A stretch of DNA of 64,000 bases from G963675935 sp963675935 (GCA_963675935.2 OY780964.2:1664303-1728302); one strand, 5' to 3'; shown: positions 8,321 to 16,395, numbered from the stretch's first letter. Notes: generated by a model from the letters alone, not told the origin. Numbers and translations are program-made.

Positions 8321-8959
8321 TACTTTTACCAATCTCTCCAATCGCTCCACCACTTGATCGAGCGAAAGCCCGTCGGTGCAAACTTCGACGGCGTCGGCCG
8401 CGGGCGTCAACGGGCCGACCGAGCGGGTCGCGTCTTCGCGATCTCGCCGTTCTTGGGCGGCCAACACCTGCTCAAGCGTAACCGGCTCGCCCTGCCGCTG
8501 CAAGTCGGCCAGCCGTCGTCGAGCGCGCTCCGCCGGGCTGGCTGTCAAAAAAATCTTGCACTCGGCCTTCGGGAAGACGACGGTGCCCTGGTCGCGGCCC
8601 TCGGTTACGACGTTGTCGCTGCCGGCCGCGCGACGTTGAAGCTCGACCAAATGCCCGCGAACTTCGGGATTGCCAGCCGCGTAGCGAGTGACGGCCGTTA
8701 CGCTCGATGTCCGTATCGCTTCGCTCACGTCGGAGCCGTCGAGCAGGACTCGGTCGCCGGCGAGTTGGATGTCGAGCGTTCGAGCCAATTGGGCCAAATC
8801 GCCGGGCGCGTCCCAATCCAAACCGCGGCGCAGGGCAGCCAGGGCCACGGCGCGATACATCGCGCCGGTGTCGAGGAATCGGAAGCCCAATCGCAGCGCC
8901 AGCGCGCGGGCGACCGAGCTTTTTCCTGCGCCAGCGGGTCCGTCGATGGTGATAATCAT
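8315..8959 (-). CDS. cmk: Cytidylate kinase
   Basis: Phosphorylates CMP and dCMP with ATP in pyrimidine nucleotide salvage and supply. The 214-residue protein has the P-loop DGPAGAGKSSVARALA at the N-terminus, DTGAMYRAVAL (nucleotide-binding), GRDQGTVVFP, the lid segment RARRRLADLQ and RRDREDATRS. All are diagnostic of bacterial Cmk. The ATG at 8959 overlaps the stop of the upstream mini-PIN gene by 4 nt (ATGA), so translation is probably coupled. Cmk downstream of a toxin-antitoxin remnant is unusual. Confidence 0.93.
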   Translation of the reverse strand: MIITIDGPAGAGKSSVARALALRLGFRFLDTGAMYRAVALAALRRGLDWDAPGDLAQLARTLDIQLAGDRVLLDGSDVSEAIRTSSVTAVTRYAAGNPEVRGHLVELQRRAAGSDNVVTEGRDQGTVVFPKAECKIFLTASPAERARRRLADLQRQGEPVTLEQVLAAQERRDREDATRSVGPLTPAADAVEVCTDGLSLDQVVERLERLVKVK

Positions 8960-9081
8960 GTCAGATGGGCCGCGACAAACTCTTCGGGAGACAACACCAT
9001 CAGTGGCGAGGCGCGGTAGTCTGCTTTGTTGCGGGTAACGATGATATCGAGGATAACATTCGTGTCGAGAAGAATCCTCAT
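8956..9081 (-). CDS. Mini-PIN protein: VapC-like toxin with the middle missing
   Basis: A 41-residue reading frame. Its start, MRILLDTNVILDI, is the first beta strand and first catalytic Asp of a PIN-domain ribonuclease. It is followed immediately by IVTRNKADYRASPLMVLSPEEF, the last conserved part of PIN toxins. The central 80-90 residues with the other acidic catalytic positions are absent without a frameshift, so the nuclease is expected to be inactive. Its ATG overlaps the antitoxin stop by 4 nt (ATGA) and its stop overlaps the cmk start by 4 nt, so all three genes are translationally coupled. It may be a decayed toxin kept as a linker cistron for cmk expression. Confidence 0.65.
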   Translation of the reverse strand: MRILLDTNVILDIIVTRNKADYRASPLMVLSPEEFVAAHLT

Positions 9082-9326
9082 TGGTGTTTCTTCTCCAAGT
9101 CCGCTATCCGCTGCTCCTTCCACCCTTCAATATCAATCCCTTCAAGAATGCCCGACCATTCTTCAACAAACCGCTTGCCTGCGTTTTTGTCACGAGTTGG
9201 AACTGGTTCGCTGGGGTTGGGCGAGAGATCGGAAAACGTGACGACGACATCCAGCCTGCCTTCGGGGGTTAGTCCATCGGGGAGTGTTAGATGGCCGTTT
9301 TCGTAAACTGCGTTGACTTGTCGCAT
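9078..9326 (-). CDS. Antitoxin-like protein (DUF104/AF2212-type)
   Basis: 82 residues. The N-terminal half (VNAVYENGHLTLPDGLTPEG then RLDVVVTF) resembles the beta-rich DNA-binding fold of AF2212-like antitoxins. The tail (RFVEEWSGILEGID ... ADLEKKHQ) resembles the toxin-binding segment of antitoxins paired with PIN toxins. The ATG at 9326 follows GAAGGCGG; the frame extends 16 codons upstream through a TTG only. The cognate toxin is the truncated PIN gene directly downstream. With the toxin inactivated, it may persist as an autoregulator of the operon that now includes cmk. Confidence 0.6.
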   Translation of the reverse strand: MRQVNAVYENGHLTLPDGLTPEGRLDVVVTFSDLSPNPSEPVPTRDKNAGKRFVEEWSGILEGIDIEGWKEQRIADLEKKHQ

Positions 9327-9428
9327 GGCAATGCCGCCTTCGCTAAACTGTTTAACCAAACTCCAACCCCACAACCATTATACCCCTCGCCAGAGCGATG
9401 ACAAGGCCGCAAAAAGCTCCCCAAATTA

Positions 9429-10589
9429 TTATTCCTCGTACAATTCGTATCGGATTCGATGAACCGTGTGCAACGCGCGGAAAAGATGCAGTCCCCAGTG
9501 GTGTTCGTAGCCAAACCGCCACTTTTCAACAGCTTCCCCAACGTCGCCTTCCTTGCCGAGGTCGAATAATCGGATGCCCTCTTTCAGATCACGATACGTG
9601 TCTACCAAGTCGTCAGAAAGCATGACTGCTTGCGTAACTGAATCCAAATCGTCTTTGTCCGACTCGATCAGCCGCGAGACCTCCGGTCCGATGGCTTGGT
9701 CAATTTGCGAAACAACCTCGCCCCATTCCTCATGCGTCATGCGAAGGTCGCGACACTCGCGATCTTTCCCGCAGAACAGCGGCGGCAGTTCATTGGCGCT
9801 CTTGGCCAACCAGCTTATGCAAGCATGAAGACGTTCGTAGAAATGGTCCGGTTTTCCTTTGGCAAGCGAATCGATCAATTCGCAATACGCCGCGGCATCA
9901 TCTCGAAACGTCTGGATTTTTCGCGTCATGCAGGCAGCCCTTGTAATGAACGCATTGACCTCCCCCGCGTGGCTCACGTTAATGATGTGGCCCCCGTCGA
10001 TCCAATGATCGGCCTCGACGCCACGCGCCGGAAGCACTCGATCGCGGCGGCCGTGAACGTGATAAACGGGAATCCCATCGAGCGGCGCGGGCCGCCAATT
10101 CAGAATCGCTCGAACCACCCAGTGCATGAACCGAGAGTCCATCTCCTGGAACATGCGAATCATCACGTCGCGATCCGAAGGCGGAAGACGGCTTTTGATT
10201 TTCATCACCGGCCTGGAAAACAGCTTGGCCACGCTCCAAGCCGCGACCGGCACGAACGGCCAAAACGGCCTTGCGACGCGATACAGCGGCCGAAGCCCTC
10301 GACGCTCGCGGCAACTGGCGATTAACACCACCGCGTCGGGCTTCCAGTGCCGGGCCATTTCATAGGCCAACATGCCGCCGAACGACACGCCGCCCAAAAT
10401 CAGCGGGGCGTCGCGCGACGGCGCGACCGTGCCGCACATCCGCTCGGCGTATTCCGGCAGCGATTCGGTTCGTCGCGGCGGAATCCACTTGGGAACGATC
10501 AACCGCGGAAACGCCTCTCGCTGCGGCGCCAGCAATCGCTCGTCGGCGCCAAGGCCGGGCAACAGGATCAATTGAAATGCCGCGTTCAT
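9429..10589 (-). CDS. Alpha/beta hydrolase fused to a DUF5063-like domain
   Basis: About 386 residues in two parts. Residues 1-225 are an alpha/beta hydrolase: LILLPGLGAD, the nucleophile elbow GGVSFGGMLAYE, a likely catalytic Asp in HVHGRRDRVLP and His in DGGHIINVSHA. Residues 240-386 (DDAAAYCELIDSL, ELPPLF, DTYRDLKEGIRLFD) resemble DUF5063, an uncharacterised helical domain. The ATG at 10589 overlaps the stop of the upstream GH38-like gene by 4 nt, so the two genes are probably co-translated. The open frame starts ten codons earlier at an unlikely site inside that gene. The substrate is unknown; the DUF5063 assignment is from memory of the family pattern. Confidence 0.65.
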   Translation of the reverse strand: MNAAFQLILLPGLGADERLLAPQREAFPRLIVPKWIPPRRTESLPEYAERMCGTVAPSRDAPLILGGVSFGGMLAYEMARHWKPDAVVLIASCRERRGLRPLYRVARPFWPFVPVAAWSVAKLFSRPVMKIKSRLPPSDRDVMIRMFQEMDSRFMHWVVRAILNWRPAPLDGIPVYHVHGRRDRVLPARGVEADHWIDGGHIINVSHAGEVNAFITRAACMTRKIQTFRDDAAAYCELIDSLAKGKPDHFYERLHACISWLAKSANELPPLFCGKDRECRDLRMTHEEWGEVVSQIDQAIGPEVSRLIESDKDDLDSVTQAVMLSDDLVDTYRDLKEGIRLFDLGKEGDVGEAVEKWRFGYEHHWGLHLFRALHTVHRIRYELYEE

Positions 10590-13423
10590 CTTTTTAACTC
10601 GATCTCCACTTCGATCCATTCATGCGGGCCGATCGGAATATCGACGCGGTCGCCCTCGATAGATAATTCGCCCGACTGCCGGTCGTCGCCGTAAATCCTT
10701 CGCGCCGAGGCGACTTCGCGAAAACACCGCAGCCGCAGCGAAACGCCTCGCCCATCGGTTTCCAAAAGACGAACGCGGAAAGCAGACGCTCCGCGGGCCG
10801 TTGGCCCCCGGCTATTATTCTCAAAACTCGATGCCATTTCCCAGTGCGTCGCCAACACGTTGCGGCAATCGAGATGGAACAGCCAGCCCGACGACGATGG
10901 CGGCGAAGGCCGATCGATCAGCACGAGCGGCGGCGCGAGAAACGCCAGGGCCGCCGACATCGGCGACGGCACGTCGATGCCGATGCCCAGCCGGAACGAG
11001 CGGGCCGTCTCGCCCTGAACGACCAGCAACGTGTCGAGCTTTCGCGGGCCGATGCGGCGATGGTAGGGCAATCCGCCGCAAAGCAACGTCGTCCGCTGGT
11101 TGTCGCGGCGAATATCGACAAACTGCGGTGACTCGAATTGCGTCAAGTCCGTCGAAACATTCGCCAGATTGACGCTGCGAGAGAGGCTCGACATTTCGTC
11201 TTTCCAGGCGAACCGCGCAGCGTAGTACGAATCCCAAGGATTCGAGCCGGGCTGCCGCTCCACGTCGTCCAACTCGATGAACAATTCAATCGTGCGGCTG
11301 CCGCGCCACACGCGAGTCGTTTGCCGAAACCCGGCCACGCGGACGCCATCGCGATCCATCAACCGGCCGCGGCAAACCATTTCGCCCAGCACTGGGCCGG
11401 CCGAGGTTACTGCCAATTCGTCGGCCGCCATGACGGTGTAGTTTTCATCGGAATTCTGATCGACGCCATGCCGTGGCAGACGCAGGGCGATTTGCTGCGC
11501 CAAAAGAGCACCGCGGGTATGGTAGTCGGAAATCGAACGAATGGCGCCTGACGCCGGATCGAAACGAATTTCGCAAAACTCGTTCCGCAACACGTTTTCT
11601 TCGGCCAACGGCGGCGGCTCTTGCGGACGGCGAAGGCCAAACCAACCGGTTTTCTTTTGCGAACGCGAAGGGGACAGGTCCATGTTTTCGGCCGACTGTT
11701 TGTCGGCGGATTGCGATTTCTCGCCGAAAAATGGACCAGTCCCCGCGACCCAGGCAAAGCCCATCGCGGGCACTTCGATCAAACGCGGCGCCGCGACCAT
11801 CGAGGAATCGTGAAGCGTCGCTTGTTGTGCGAAGCTCGACGGATTGACCAACAGGCAGCCACGCTGCGTGGAAGCTGTAACACCGGCAATCGTTTTTGCG
11901 AAACCGTCAAGCGATTGCTCGAGCGATTGGCTCAATTCCGCGTCATTCTCTTCTCTCCCCTCTACCCTCTCCCCTTTCCTCTTTCCACCGCACAGCGCCG
12001 TCAGCGTATCGAGCGCGGCGTGCGTGTAGAGCTTCGCCCGACGGTCGAAATATCGCACCCAGCGGGAAATGGGATCGGGCCGATCGGCGGCAACGTCTTG
12101 CTTCAAATACGGCGAGCGATACTGGTCGGCCGAGTAGCGGCTGCGTTGGCCGGCCATTTGGGTTTCATCGAAATTAACCGTGATGGTCGAGAATCGGCCC
12201 AGCACCGCGCCGTAAGCGGCGATCCGCCGCAGATCGTCATACCAACAACACGCTCGGCCCGGCCAGTGGGCCAGCATCAGCGTCTGTGTGTGGTCCAAAC
12301 TCATCGCGTCGCCGAGTTTCGGCGCCAGTCCCAAAAACGATTGGGCCTTGCCGGCGTCGAGCGGCAGGCAGCCGAGCGCCTCGATGATCGTGCCGTCAAA
12401 ACCTTCCCACTCGATGCGGCTCTGGTTGGCCGTTGGAAACCGTCCGTCGTCGAGTGTGCAGTGAAGCGCCCCGGTGAAACCGAGCCGCCGGAGAATTTGC
12501 GGCAGCGTGGGCGTCAGGCCGAAACGCCGCCGCCCGAAAACGACGGGCCGTCGCCCAAGATGCTTTTCATAAACGGCCAATCCGCGAACAAGTTCTTCGG
12601 CAATCGCTTCCGGCTCGAGCATCGGCAGCGGCGATTCCGTACGTTCGCCGCCAATGATCGCGGCTGTGCCGGCGTCCAACGCGCGACGGAGCGCGTCGAG
12701 CGTTTCCGGTTCGCTCTGGGCCATTTCTTCGAGTACGTCGCCCGACAACAACATATTGCACGGCGTTGCGACGGCCAACTCGTCGCGCAAAGCTTGCCCC
12801 AGCGTTGTCGAGGCCACCAGCGTCAAATCGAGCAATCGGGGTTCGGAAGGATAGAAATACTCGCGGGCCTCGTGCAGACGGTCGAAGGCCGACTGAAGAT
12901 GCCGCCGTGCCTCGGTCGAGTCGCCAGCCACCGCGCAATCGGCCGCGGCCAAGGCCGCGTTGCATAGTCCAGCTTCGTCGAGGTTGCTCATGTACCGAAG
13001 TTTTCGGGTCAGAAGCTCGACCTGGAGATGGCAATAGCCCAGGGCCAAAAAATCGGCCGCCACGTCGGGATCGACCGCCAAATGGTCCGACGCCAGCCGT
13101 TCCAAGGCCGCGGCCACGATCTCGTCGCGATGCCGGAAATGCCGCACGACGCACGCCCCGGCCGTCTCGGCCTGCGTGAACCAATCGTCGGCCATCGACG
13201 TTTCGCAGCAGTCGGGCACGACGACCAGATGGCCCGACGACTCCGGCGGCGAACCGTAGGCCGGCAGCCACTTGGGCAACACTCGGGCGTCGGCCAGCAG
13301 GGCGGGATGCCACAGGGCCGACCATGCCGCGAGCAACTGTTCGGCGTCTTCTTCCCGCCGATCGAGGTCGAAGTCTTCCAGGCTCTGGCACGGCAACAGG
13401 GCTACCAGTCGGTCGAAATGCAT
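10586..13423 (-). CDS. GH38-like (alpha-mannosidase superfamily) large protein
   Basis: 945 residues. The N-terminal half has features of a GH38/GH57-type barrel: LLSGDVLEEM, AAIIGGERTESPLP, VYEKHLGRRPVVFGRRRFGL and LPQILRRLGFTGALHCTLDD. The C-terminal half has the beta-sandwich of GH38 C-terminal domains (LRNEFCEIRFDPASGAIRSI, ELFIELDDVERQPGSNPWDS). The classic GH38 metal-binding opening (HNHWDREW-like) is not seen, so activity on mannosides is uncertain. Two in-frame repeat insertions are present: one (11669-11743) between the two halves and one (10786-10815) near the C-terminus. A Lys/Glu low-complexity stretch lies at about 11952-11994. The ATG at 13423 has no obvious ribosome-binding site. 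It heads a two-gene operon with the hydrolase. Confidence 0.6.
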   Translation of the reverse strand: MHFDRLVALLPCQSLEDFDLDRREEDAEQLLAAWSALWHPALLADARVLPKWLPAYGSPPESSGHLVVVPDCCETSMADDWFTQAETAGACVVRHFRHRDEIVAAALERLASDHLAVDPDVAADFLALGYCHLQVELLTRKLRYMSNLDEAGLCNAALAAADCAVAGDSTEARRHLQSAFDRLHEAREYFYPSEPRLLDLTLVASTTLGQALRDELAVATPCNMLLSGDVLEEMAQSEPETLDALRRALDAGTAAIIGGERTESPLPMLEPEAIAEELVRGLAVYEKHLGRRPVVFGRRRFGLTPTLPQILRRLGFTGALHCTLDDGRFPTANQSRIEWEGFDGTIIEALGCLPLDAGKAQSFLGLAPKLGDAMSLDHTQTLMLAHWPGRACCWYDDLRRIAAYGAVLGRFSTITVNFDETQMAGQRSRYSADQYRSPYLKQDVAADRPDPISRWVRYFDRRAKLYTHAALDTLTALCGGKRKGERVEGREENDAELSQSLEQSLDGFAKTIAGVTASTQRGCLLVNPSSFAQQATLHDSSMVAAPRLIEVPAMGFAWVAGTGPFFGEKSQSADKQSAENMDLSPSRSQKKTGWFGLRRPQEPPPLAEENVLRNEFCEIRFDPASGAIRSISDYHTRGALLAQQIALRLPRHGVDQNSDENYTVMAADELAVTSAGPVLGEMVCRGRLMDRDGVRVAGFRQTTRVWRGSRTIELFIELDDVERQPGSNPWDSYYAARFAWKDEMSSLSRSVNLANVSTDLTQFESPQFVDIRRDNQRTTLLCGGLPYHRRIGPRKLDTLLVVQGETARSFRLGIGIDVPSPMSAALAFLAPPLVLIDRPSPPSSSGWLFHLDCRNVLATHWEMASSFENNSRGPTARGASAFRVRLLETDGRGVSLRLRCFREVASARRIYGDDRQSGELSIEGDRVDIPIGPHEWIEVEIELKR
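10786..10815. repeat. In-frame copy of the 1450-1520 repeat arm
   Basis: CGCGGGCCGTTGGCCCCCGG plus CTATT matches the right arm of the inverted repeat at 1491-1520. Here it encodes NNSRGPTARG inside the GH38-like protein. Confidence 0.65.
11669..11743 (-). repeat. In-frame copy of the palindromic element shared with recQ
   Basis: Reads GGGGACAGGTCCATGTTTTC on the plus strand and ends in ATGGACCAGTCCCC, so the two ends are imperfect inverted repeats. In the gene's frame it encodes TGPFFGEKSQSADK then QSAENMDLSPSRS, which parallels the recQ copy at 1168-1240. It lies at the junction between the barrel half and the beta-sandwich half. Confidence 0.75.
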
Positions 13424-13601
13424 GATTTAGTGGTGAATGGGGGGGCATAATTTGCCACAAGGACAAATTGGCATCGCGTCAAAACGCGGTAGCGTCAAGG
13501 CAACAATTCTGTACGCTCTGGAAGATTATACATGTATGAGCATCGTAGCAACGTAGGGCGTCGAGTTCAAGAAAATAATTTTGAGGCATTTCCCCGCTCG
13601 A

Positions 13602-13656
13602 CTGTCGTGCGTCATTAGAATTGACCCCATTGGCGACCATTTGAAATGTCCCCTAA
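13602..13656 (+). mobile_element. End fragment of an ISNCY-like insertion sequence
   Basis: About 55 bp beginning CTGTCGTGCGTCATTAGAAT and running through TTGACCCCATTGGCGACCAT matches, in reverse complement and with three differences, the end of the ISNCY-like element at 61154-61207. Only the tip remains, abutting the IS66 derivative at 13652. The rest of the 13424-13601 gap shows nothing recognisable. Confidence 0.65.
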
Positions 13657-13903
13657 TTCTACTGCGCAATGTTAAGGCCATTTACAGCGAATGATGTCGT
13701 TTAGATATACTGCGAACGGTTGAAATTGTCCGGTTTTTCCACCTCGCAAGAAATCGGACAAACCAAGCCGTGCAAGGTATATATGCCCATTTTCCGCAGT
13801 ATTATGCGGGTTCACTTGATGTGTGAGCGTTCGGTGAACGCCACCCTTGATGGTGATGGTATCCTGGGGGCGTGTTGTCGACAAGCCCCAGGGAGAACGA
13901 CTG

Positions 13904-14326
13904 ATGAGCAGCAAGGGACCGCGACGGGACGACGAAAAGGAGCGGTTTTGGCGAAAGACGAGTCGCAGGCAACGACGTAGCGGACGGTCGGTTCGCGGCT
14001 TTTGCCGCGACGAAGCCTTGAGCGAACCGTCCTTCTACGCTTGGCGACGCGAATTGAAACAACGCGGCGGCAAAGAGCAGGCCGAACGAGCGCAACATGG
14101 CGGCAAGCGGCAGGCCGAACGAGCGCGGCAGGACGGGCACTCGCAAGACCGGTCTGCACGACGGCCGTCGTTCGTGGCGGTCCAACTTTCTGCCGGCACG
14201 CTTTCGATGGCGGCGGGAACCATCGAGTTGGCCGTGCCCAGCAGCGCGGTGGTGCGGCTGCCGCCGAACATCAAGCCGGCAACCGTCGCGGCGATCGTCC
14301 GCGATTGGGAGCGGGAACCATGCTGA
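13904..14326 (+). CDS. tnpA: IS66 TnpA-type accessory protein
   Basis: 140 residues. The N-terminal helix-turn-helix (FWRKTSRRQRRSGRSVRGFC then LSEPSFYAWRREL) is typical of IS66 TnpA. A low-complexity arginine/glutamine-rich middle (KEQAERAQHGGKRQAERA) is followed by the usual C-terminal strand region with IELAVPSSAVVRLPP. The ATG at 13904 follows GGGAG. It overlaps the tnpB start at 14320 by 7 nt. TnpA is required with TnpB and TnpC for IS66 transposition, so in this deleted copy it probably has no partner. Confidence 0.8.
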   Translation: MSSKGPRRDDEKERFWRKTSRRQRRSGRSVRGFCRDEALSEPSFYAWRRELKQRGGKEQAERAQHGGKRQAERARQDGHSQDRSARRPSFVAVQLSAGTLSMAAGTIELAVPSSAVVRLPPNIKPATVAAIVRDWEREPC

Positions 14327-15075
14327 GCCTCGCGTTGCCGGTCGATATCTATTTGAGCACGATGCCCGCCGATATGCGCAAGAGCTTCGACGGGCTCATG
14401 GCTCTGGCCGTCAATCATCTCGGCCGCGATCCGCTTTCCGGCGGGCTGTTCGTGTTTCTCAATCGCCGACGAGATCGCATGAAACTGTTGTACTGGGACG
14501 CCGGCGGGCTGGCGGTTTGGGCCAAGCGTCTTGAAGCTGAAGCGTCGCGGTCACGGTCGTCGGCAGCTCCCGAAGAACATCGAGCGGCGGCGAAAAGTTC
14601 TCGACATCGCCGAAGAACAGAAGACGTGTCCGTGCTGCGGCAAACGTGGCATGTGATCGGCGAAGTGGTCACCGAGCGGCTGGCGTTGCGTCAAGAGCGT
14701 GACGTGCCGCTCTGGGGTTTGATGAAGCGTTGGCTCGACGAGCAATACGCGGCGGTGTCGTCCCGCAGCGCGATGGGCGGCGCCATCGGCTACGCCTTGG
14801 GCAATTGGCAAGCCCTGCTTCGCTACACGGAAGACGGTGACATTTCCATCGACAACAATTTGGTCGAGCAAATGTTGAAACTGGCGGCCATCGGTCGCAA
14901 AAACTGGCTCTTCGCCGGCAGCAAGCGTGGCGGCCACACGGCGGCCGCGCTCTTCACGCTGATTTCGAGCGCCAAGCGGCACGGCTTGAACACGTGGGCG
15001 TACCTTCGCGACGTGCTTTGGCGTCTGGCCGACCTGAAGCCAGGCGAACTGGAAGAGCTTTTGCCCGACCGCTGA
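14320..15075 (+). pseudogene. tnpB: IS66 tnpB joined to the 3' third of tnpC
   Basis: The first ~85 codons are TnpB (MPADMRKSFDGLMALAVNHL, FVFLNRRRDRMKLLYWD). The frame then crosses a deletion. In the next frame 14555-14665 still encodes the TnpC zinc-finger piece (QLPKNIERRRKVLDIAEEQ, then CPCCGKRGM), showing a frameshift. The main frame resumes with the TnpC C-terminal third (SRSAMGGAIGYALGNWQALL, DNNLVEQMLKLAAIGRKNWL, ELEELLPDR). The first two Asp of the DDE triad are gone, so no transposase is made. The fused frame has no internal stop and could still be translated. Confidence 0.75.
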
Positions 15076-15264
15076 CGCGACTCCCGCCCACCCTGAACCG
15101 GCATCAGGTTTCCCGGCGAAGTTCGCAGCCAGTCCGAGTCTCGCCCGTTGTTTCTCCCCCCAGCCCCCGTCTCGCCCCGCCCCCCTCCGTGCATTCACCG
15201 AACGCTCACCATATATCTAAAAGACATCATTCGCAGTAAATGGCCTTAACATTGCGCAGTAGAA

Positions 15265-15618
15265 TTAGGCGGCCCGGGTTTTCGCGTCGGCCGTCGATTC
15301 TTCGCTGAGGGCGTCGCGAATCGTCATGCCGACGAGTTGATCGATACCCGAGGCCAATACGCGAGACCGAAGGGTGGGTTTCAGCGAGCGGCGACCGAGC
15401 ACCTGATCGACGAGAGCGGCGGCAATTCCCGCGGCCTGCGCCCTGATATACCCCCTGGCTTCGGGGATGCTCATGCCGTCGACGCGTAGACGGATGCGTC
15501 GCCAGAGGTCGGCTCGGCATTCTCTTGCGACCTCGCCGCCCGCCTGCTCCACGACCAGGGTTTGATTCCAAGGGAACAGAAGCAACCAGAAGCGGTTTGT
15601 CGCAATCAATGAATTCAT
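15265..15618 (-). CDS. Hypothetical protein, 3' end cut by the IS66 derivative
   Basis: 117 residues beginning SLIATNRFWLLLFPWNQTL, followed by an amphipathic arginine-rich helical region (GMSIPEARGYIRAQAAGIAA). The family was not recognised. The TAA stop at 15265-15267 lies within the IS inverted repeat, so the original gene continued and the present C-terminus is artificial. The ATG at 15618 is chosen as the start of the protein-like composition; no strong ribosome-binding site is evident. The gap 15619-15873 between it and the tRNA shows only a short palindrome, GGTATCCGATACC, at 15843-15855. Confidence 0.45.
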   Translation of the reverse strand: MNSLIATNRFWLLLFPWNQTLVVEQAGGEVARECRADLWRRIRLRVDGMSIPEARGYIRAQAAGIAAALVDQVLGRRSLKPTLRSRVLASGIDQLVGMTIRDALSEESTADAKTRAA

Positions 15619-15873
15619 GGATCGCCTGTAGCCGGGATGGTTCAAGAAAAGGGAGACACAGTGAAGACTCCGACATTCCATTCCAATCGAATCATGGGAG
15701 GTGAAATCTTCAGCCGAAATAGGAATGCGGCGATTGCGTTTTTTGTAAACAATCTTGCGCCCCTTCCCTTATTGGCAAAGGTTTGCTAGGATTCCGCAAG
15801 AGTTTGCTGATTTTTCTGGCAAAAGTAACGTGTTAGGGCGATGGTATCCGATACCAATAGCCAAAACCATTCA

Positions 15874-15945
15874 GGCGCCGTAGCCAAGTGGCTAAGGCAG
15901 CGGATTGCAAATCCGCCATCGTGGGTCCGACTCCCACCGGCGCCT
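15874..15945 (+). tRNA. tRNA-Cys (anticodon GCA)
   Basis: Acceptor arms GGCGCCG (15874-15880) and CGGCGCC (15938-15944) pair perfectly. The anticodon stem GCGGA/TCCGC encloses loop TTGCAAA with anticodon GCA. The T arm reads GTGGG TCCGACT CCCAC. CCA is not encoded. The gene is the integration target of the prophage: its anticodon-loop-to-3' part is duplicated at 57315-57355. Confidence 0.95.
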
Positions 15946-16127
15946 CTCCCCCTGGTTTCATTAGACAACCAGGGTCAAAACGAGACAGAAGACGCCACAA
16001 AGCCCGTTCCTGACGGGCTTTGTGCGTTTCCCGCCAGCGGGTGGTGTCGGACTGGAAAAACGCCAGCACGAGACACCGCTATGTCAGCACGAGAGCCTGG
16101 GAATGTACAACCGGCGCGCAACGGCGC
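15905..16127 (+). repeat. attL: 223-bp direct repeat overlapping the tRNA-Cys 3' half
   Basis: Bases 15905-16127 match 57315-57537 without gaps; I count 7 mismatches (about 97% identity). The repeat starts at TTGCAAATCC in the anticodon loop and runs through the tRNA terminator to GGCGCGCAACGGCGC. Integration restored the tRNA at this side. The crossover core is likely the tRNA part; the rest is unusually long for an attachment site. Confidence 0.85.
15996..16024 (+). terminator. Terminator hairpin of tRNA-Cys
   Basis: CACAAAGCCCGT (15996-16007) and ACGGGCTTTGTG (16013-16024) are exact 12-bp complements with loop TCCTG, 50 nt beyond the tRNA. The same hairpin is carried in attR. Confidence 0.75.
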
Positions 16128-16240
16128 AGGCGGCGAGACGAAAACCGCCGAAACACAAAGCCCCGCAGCATCCGCCTAGCCTTCCTACTCTTCCTAACCT
16201 TCCTCCCGTTCCTCCCGTTCCTACTCTTGCCCGCACTCGT

Positions 16241-16385
16241 ACTCTTGGGCCGAGAGGCGGACCGGACGGCCTTTTCCTTGGGGTCGCCCTTGGCCTCCGA
16301 CCGCCCAGGACGGCTAGCGGGCCGTCTGGGGCAAAAACGCAAGGAAAGGCAAAGGAAAAGGTCGGCAGCCTTGGTGGGGGCTGAT
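16241..16385 (+). repeat. Dispersed ~145-bp repeat, copy A
   Basis: Starts near GGGCCGAGAGGCGGACCGGA and ends near CAAAGGAAAAGGTCGGCAGC. It closely matches copies at 57654-57800 and 61258-61400. The inner arms CCTTTTCCTTG and CAAAGGAAAAGG are inverted, giving a MITE-like hairpin. No coding potential was seen in 16128-16395. Confidence 0.7.
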
Positions 16386-16395
16386 AAGCCTCAAC

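Larger units (their letters stand above)
13652..15269 (+). mobile_element. Decayed IS66-family derivative with 58-bp terminal inverted repeats
   Basis: 1618 bp. The left end 13652-13709 and the reverse complement of the right end 15212-15269 match at 56 of 58 positions (both start CCTAATTCTACTGCGCAATG). Inside are an intact-looking tnpA, a truncated tnpB and a tnpC reduced to its last third, so the element has an internal deletion and cannot move alone. No 8-bp target duplication was found. The right end supplies the stop codon of the neighbouring gene at 15265. Confidence 0.8.

Noticed and set aside
11621..12967. 448-codon plus-strand frame opposite the GH38-like gene
   Set aside because: Arginine-rich shadow without domain features; the minus-strand gene is supported by GH38-like motifs.
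15843..15855. GGTATCCGATACC palindrome as a tRNA operator
   Set aside because: A single short palindrome with no repeat or regulator context; chance occurrence is likely.
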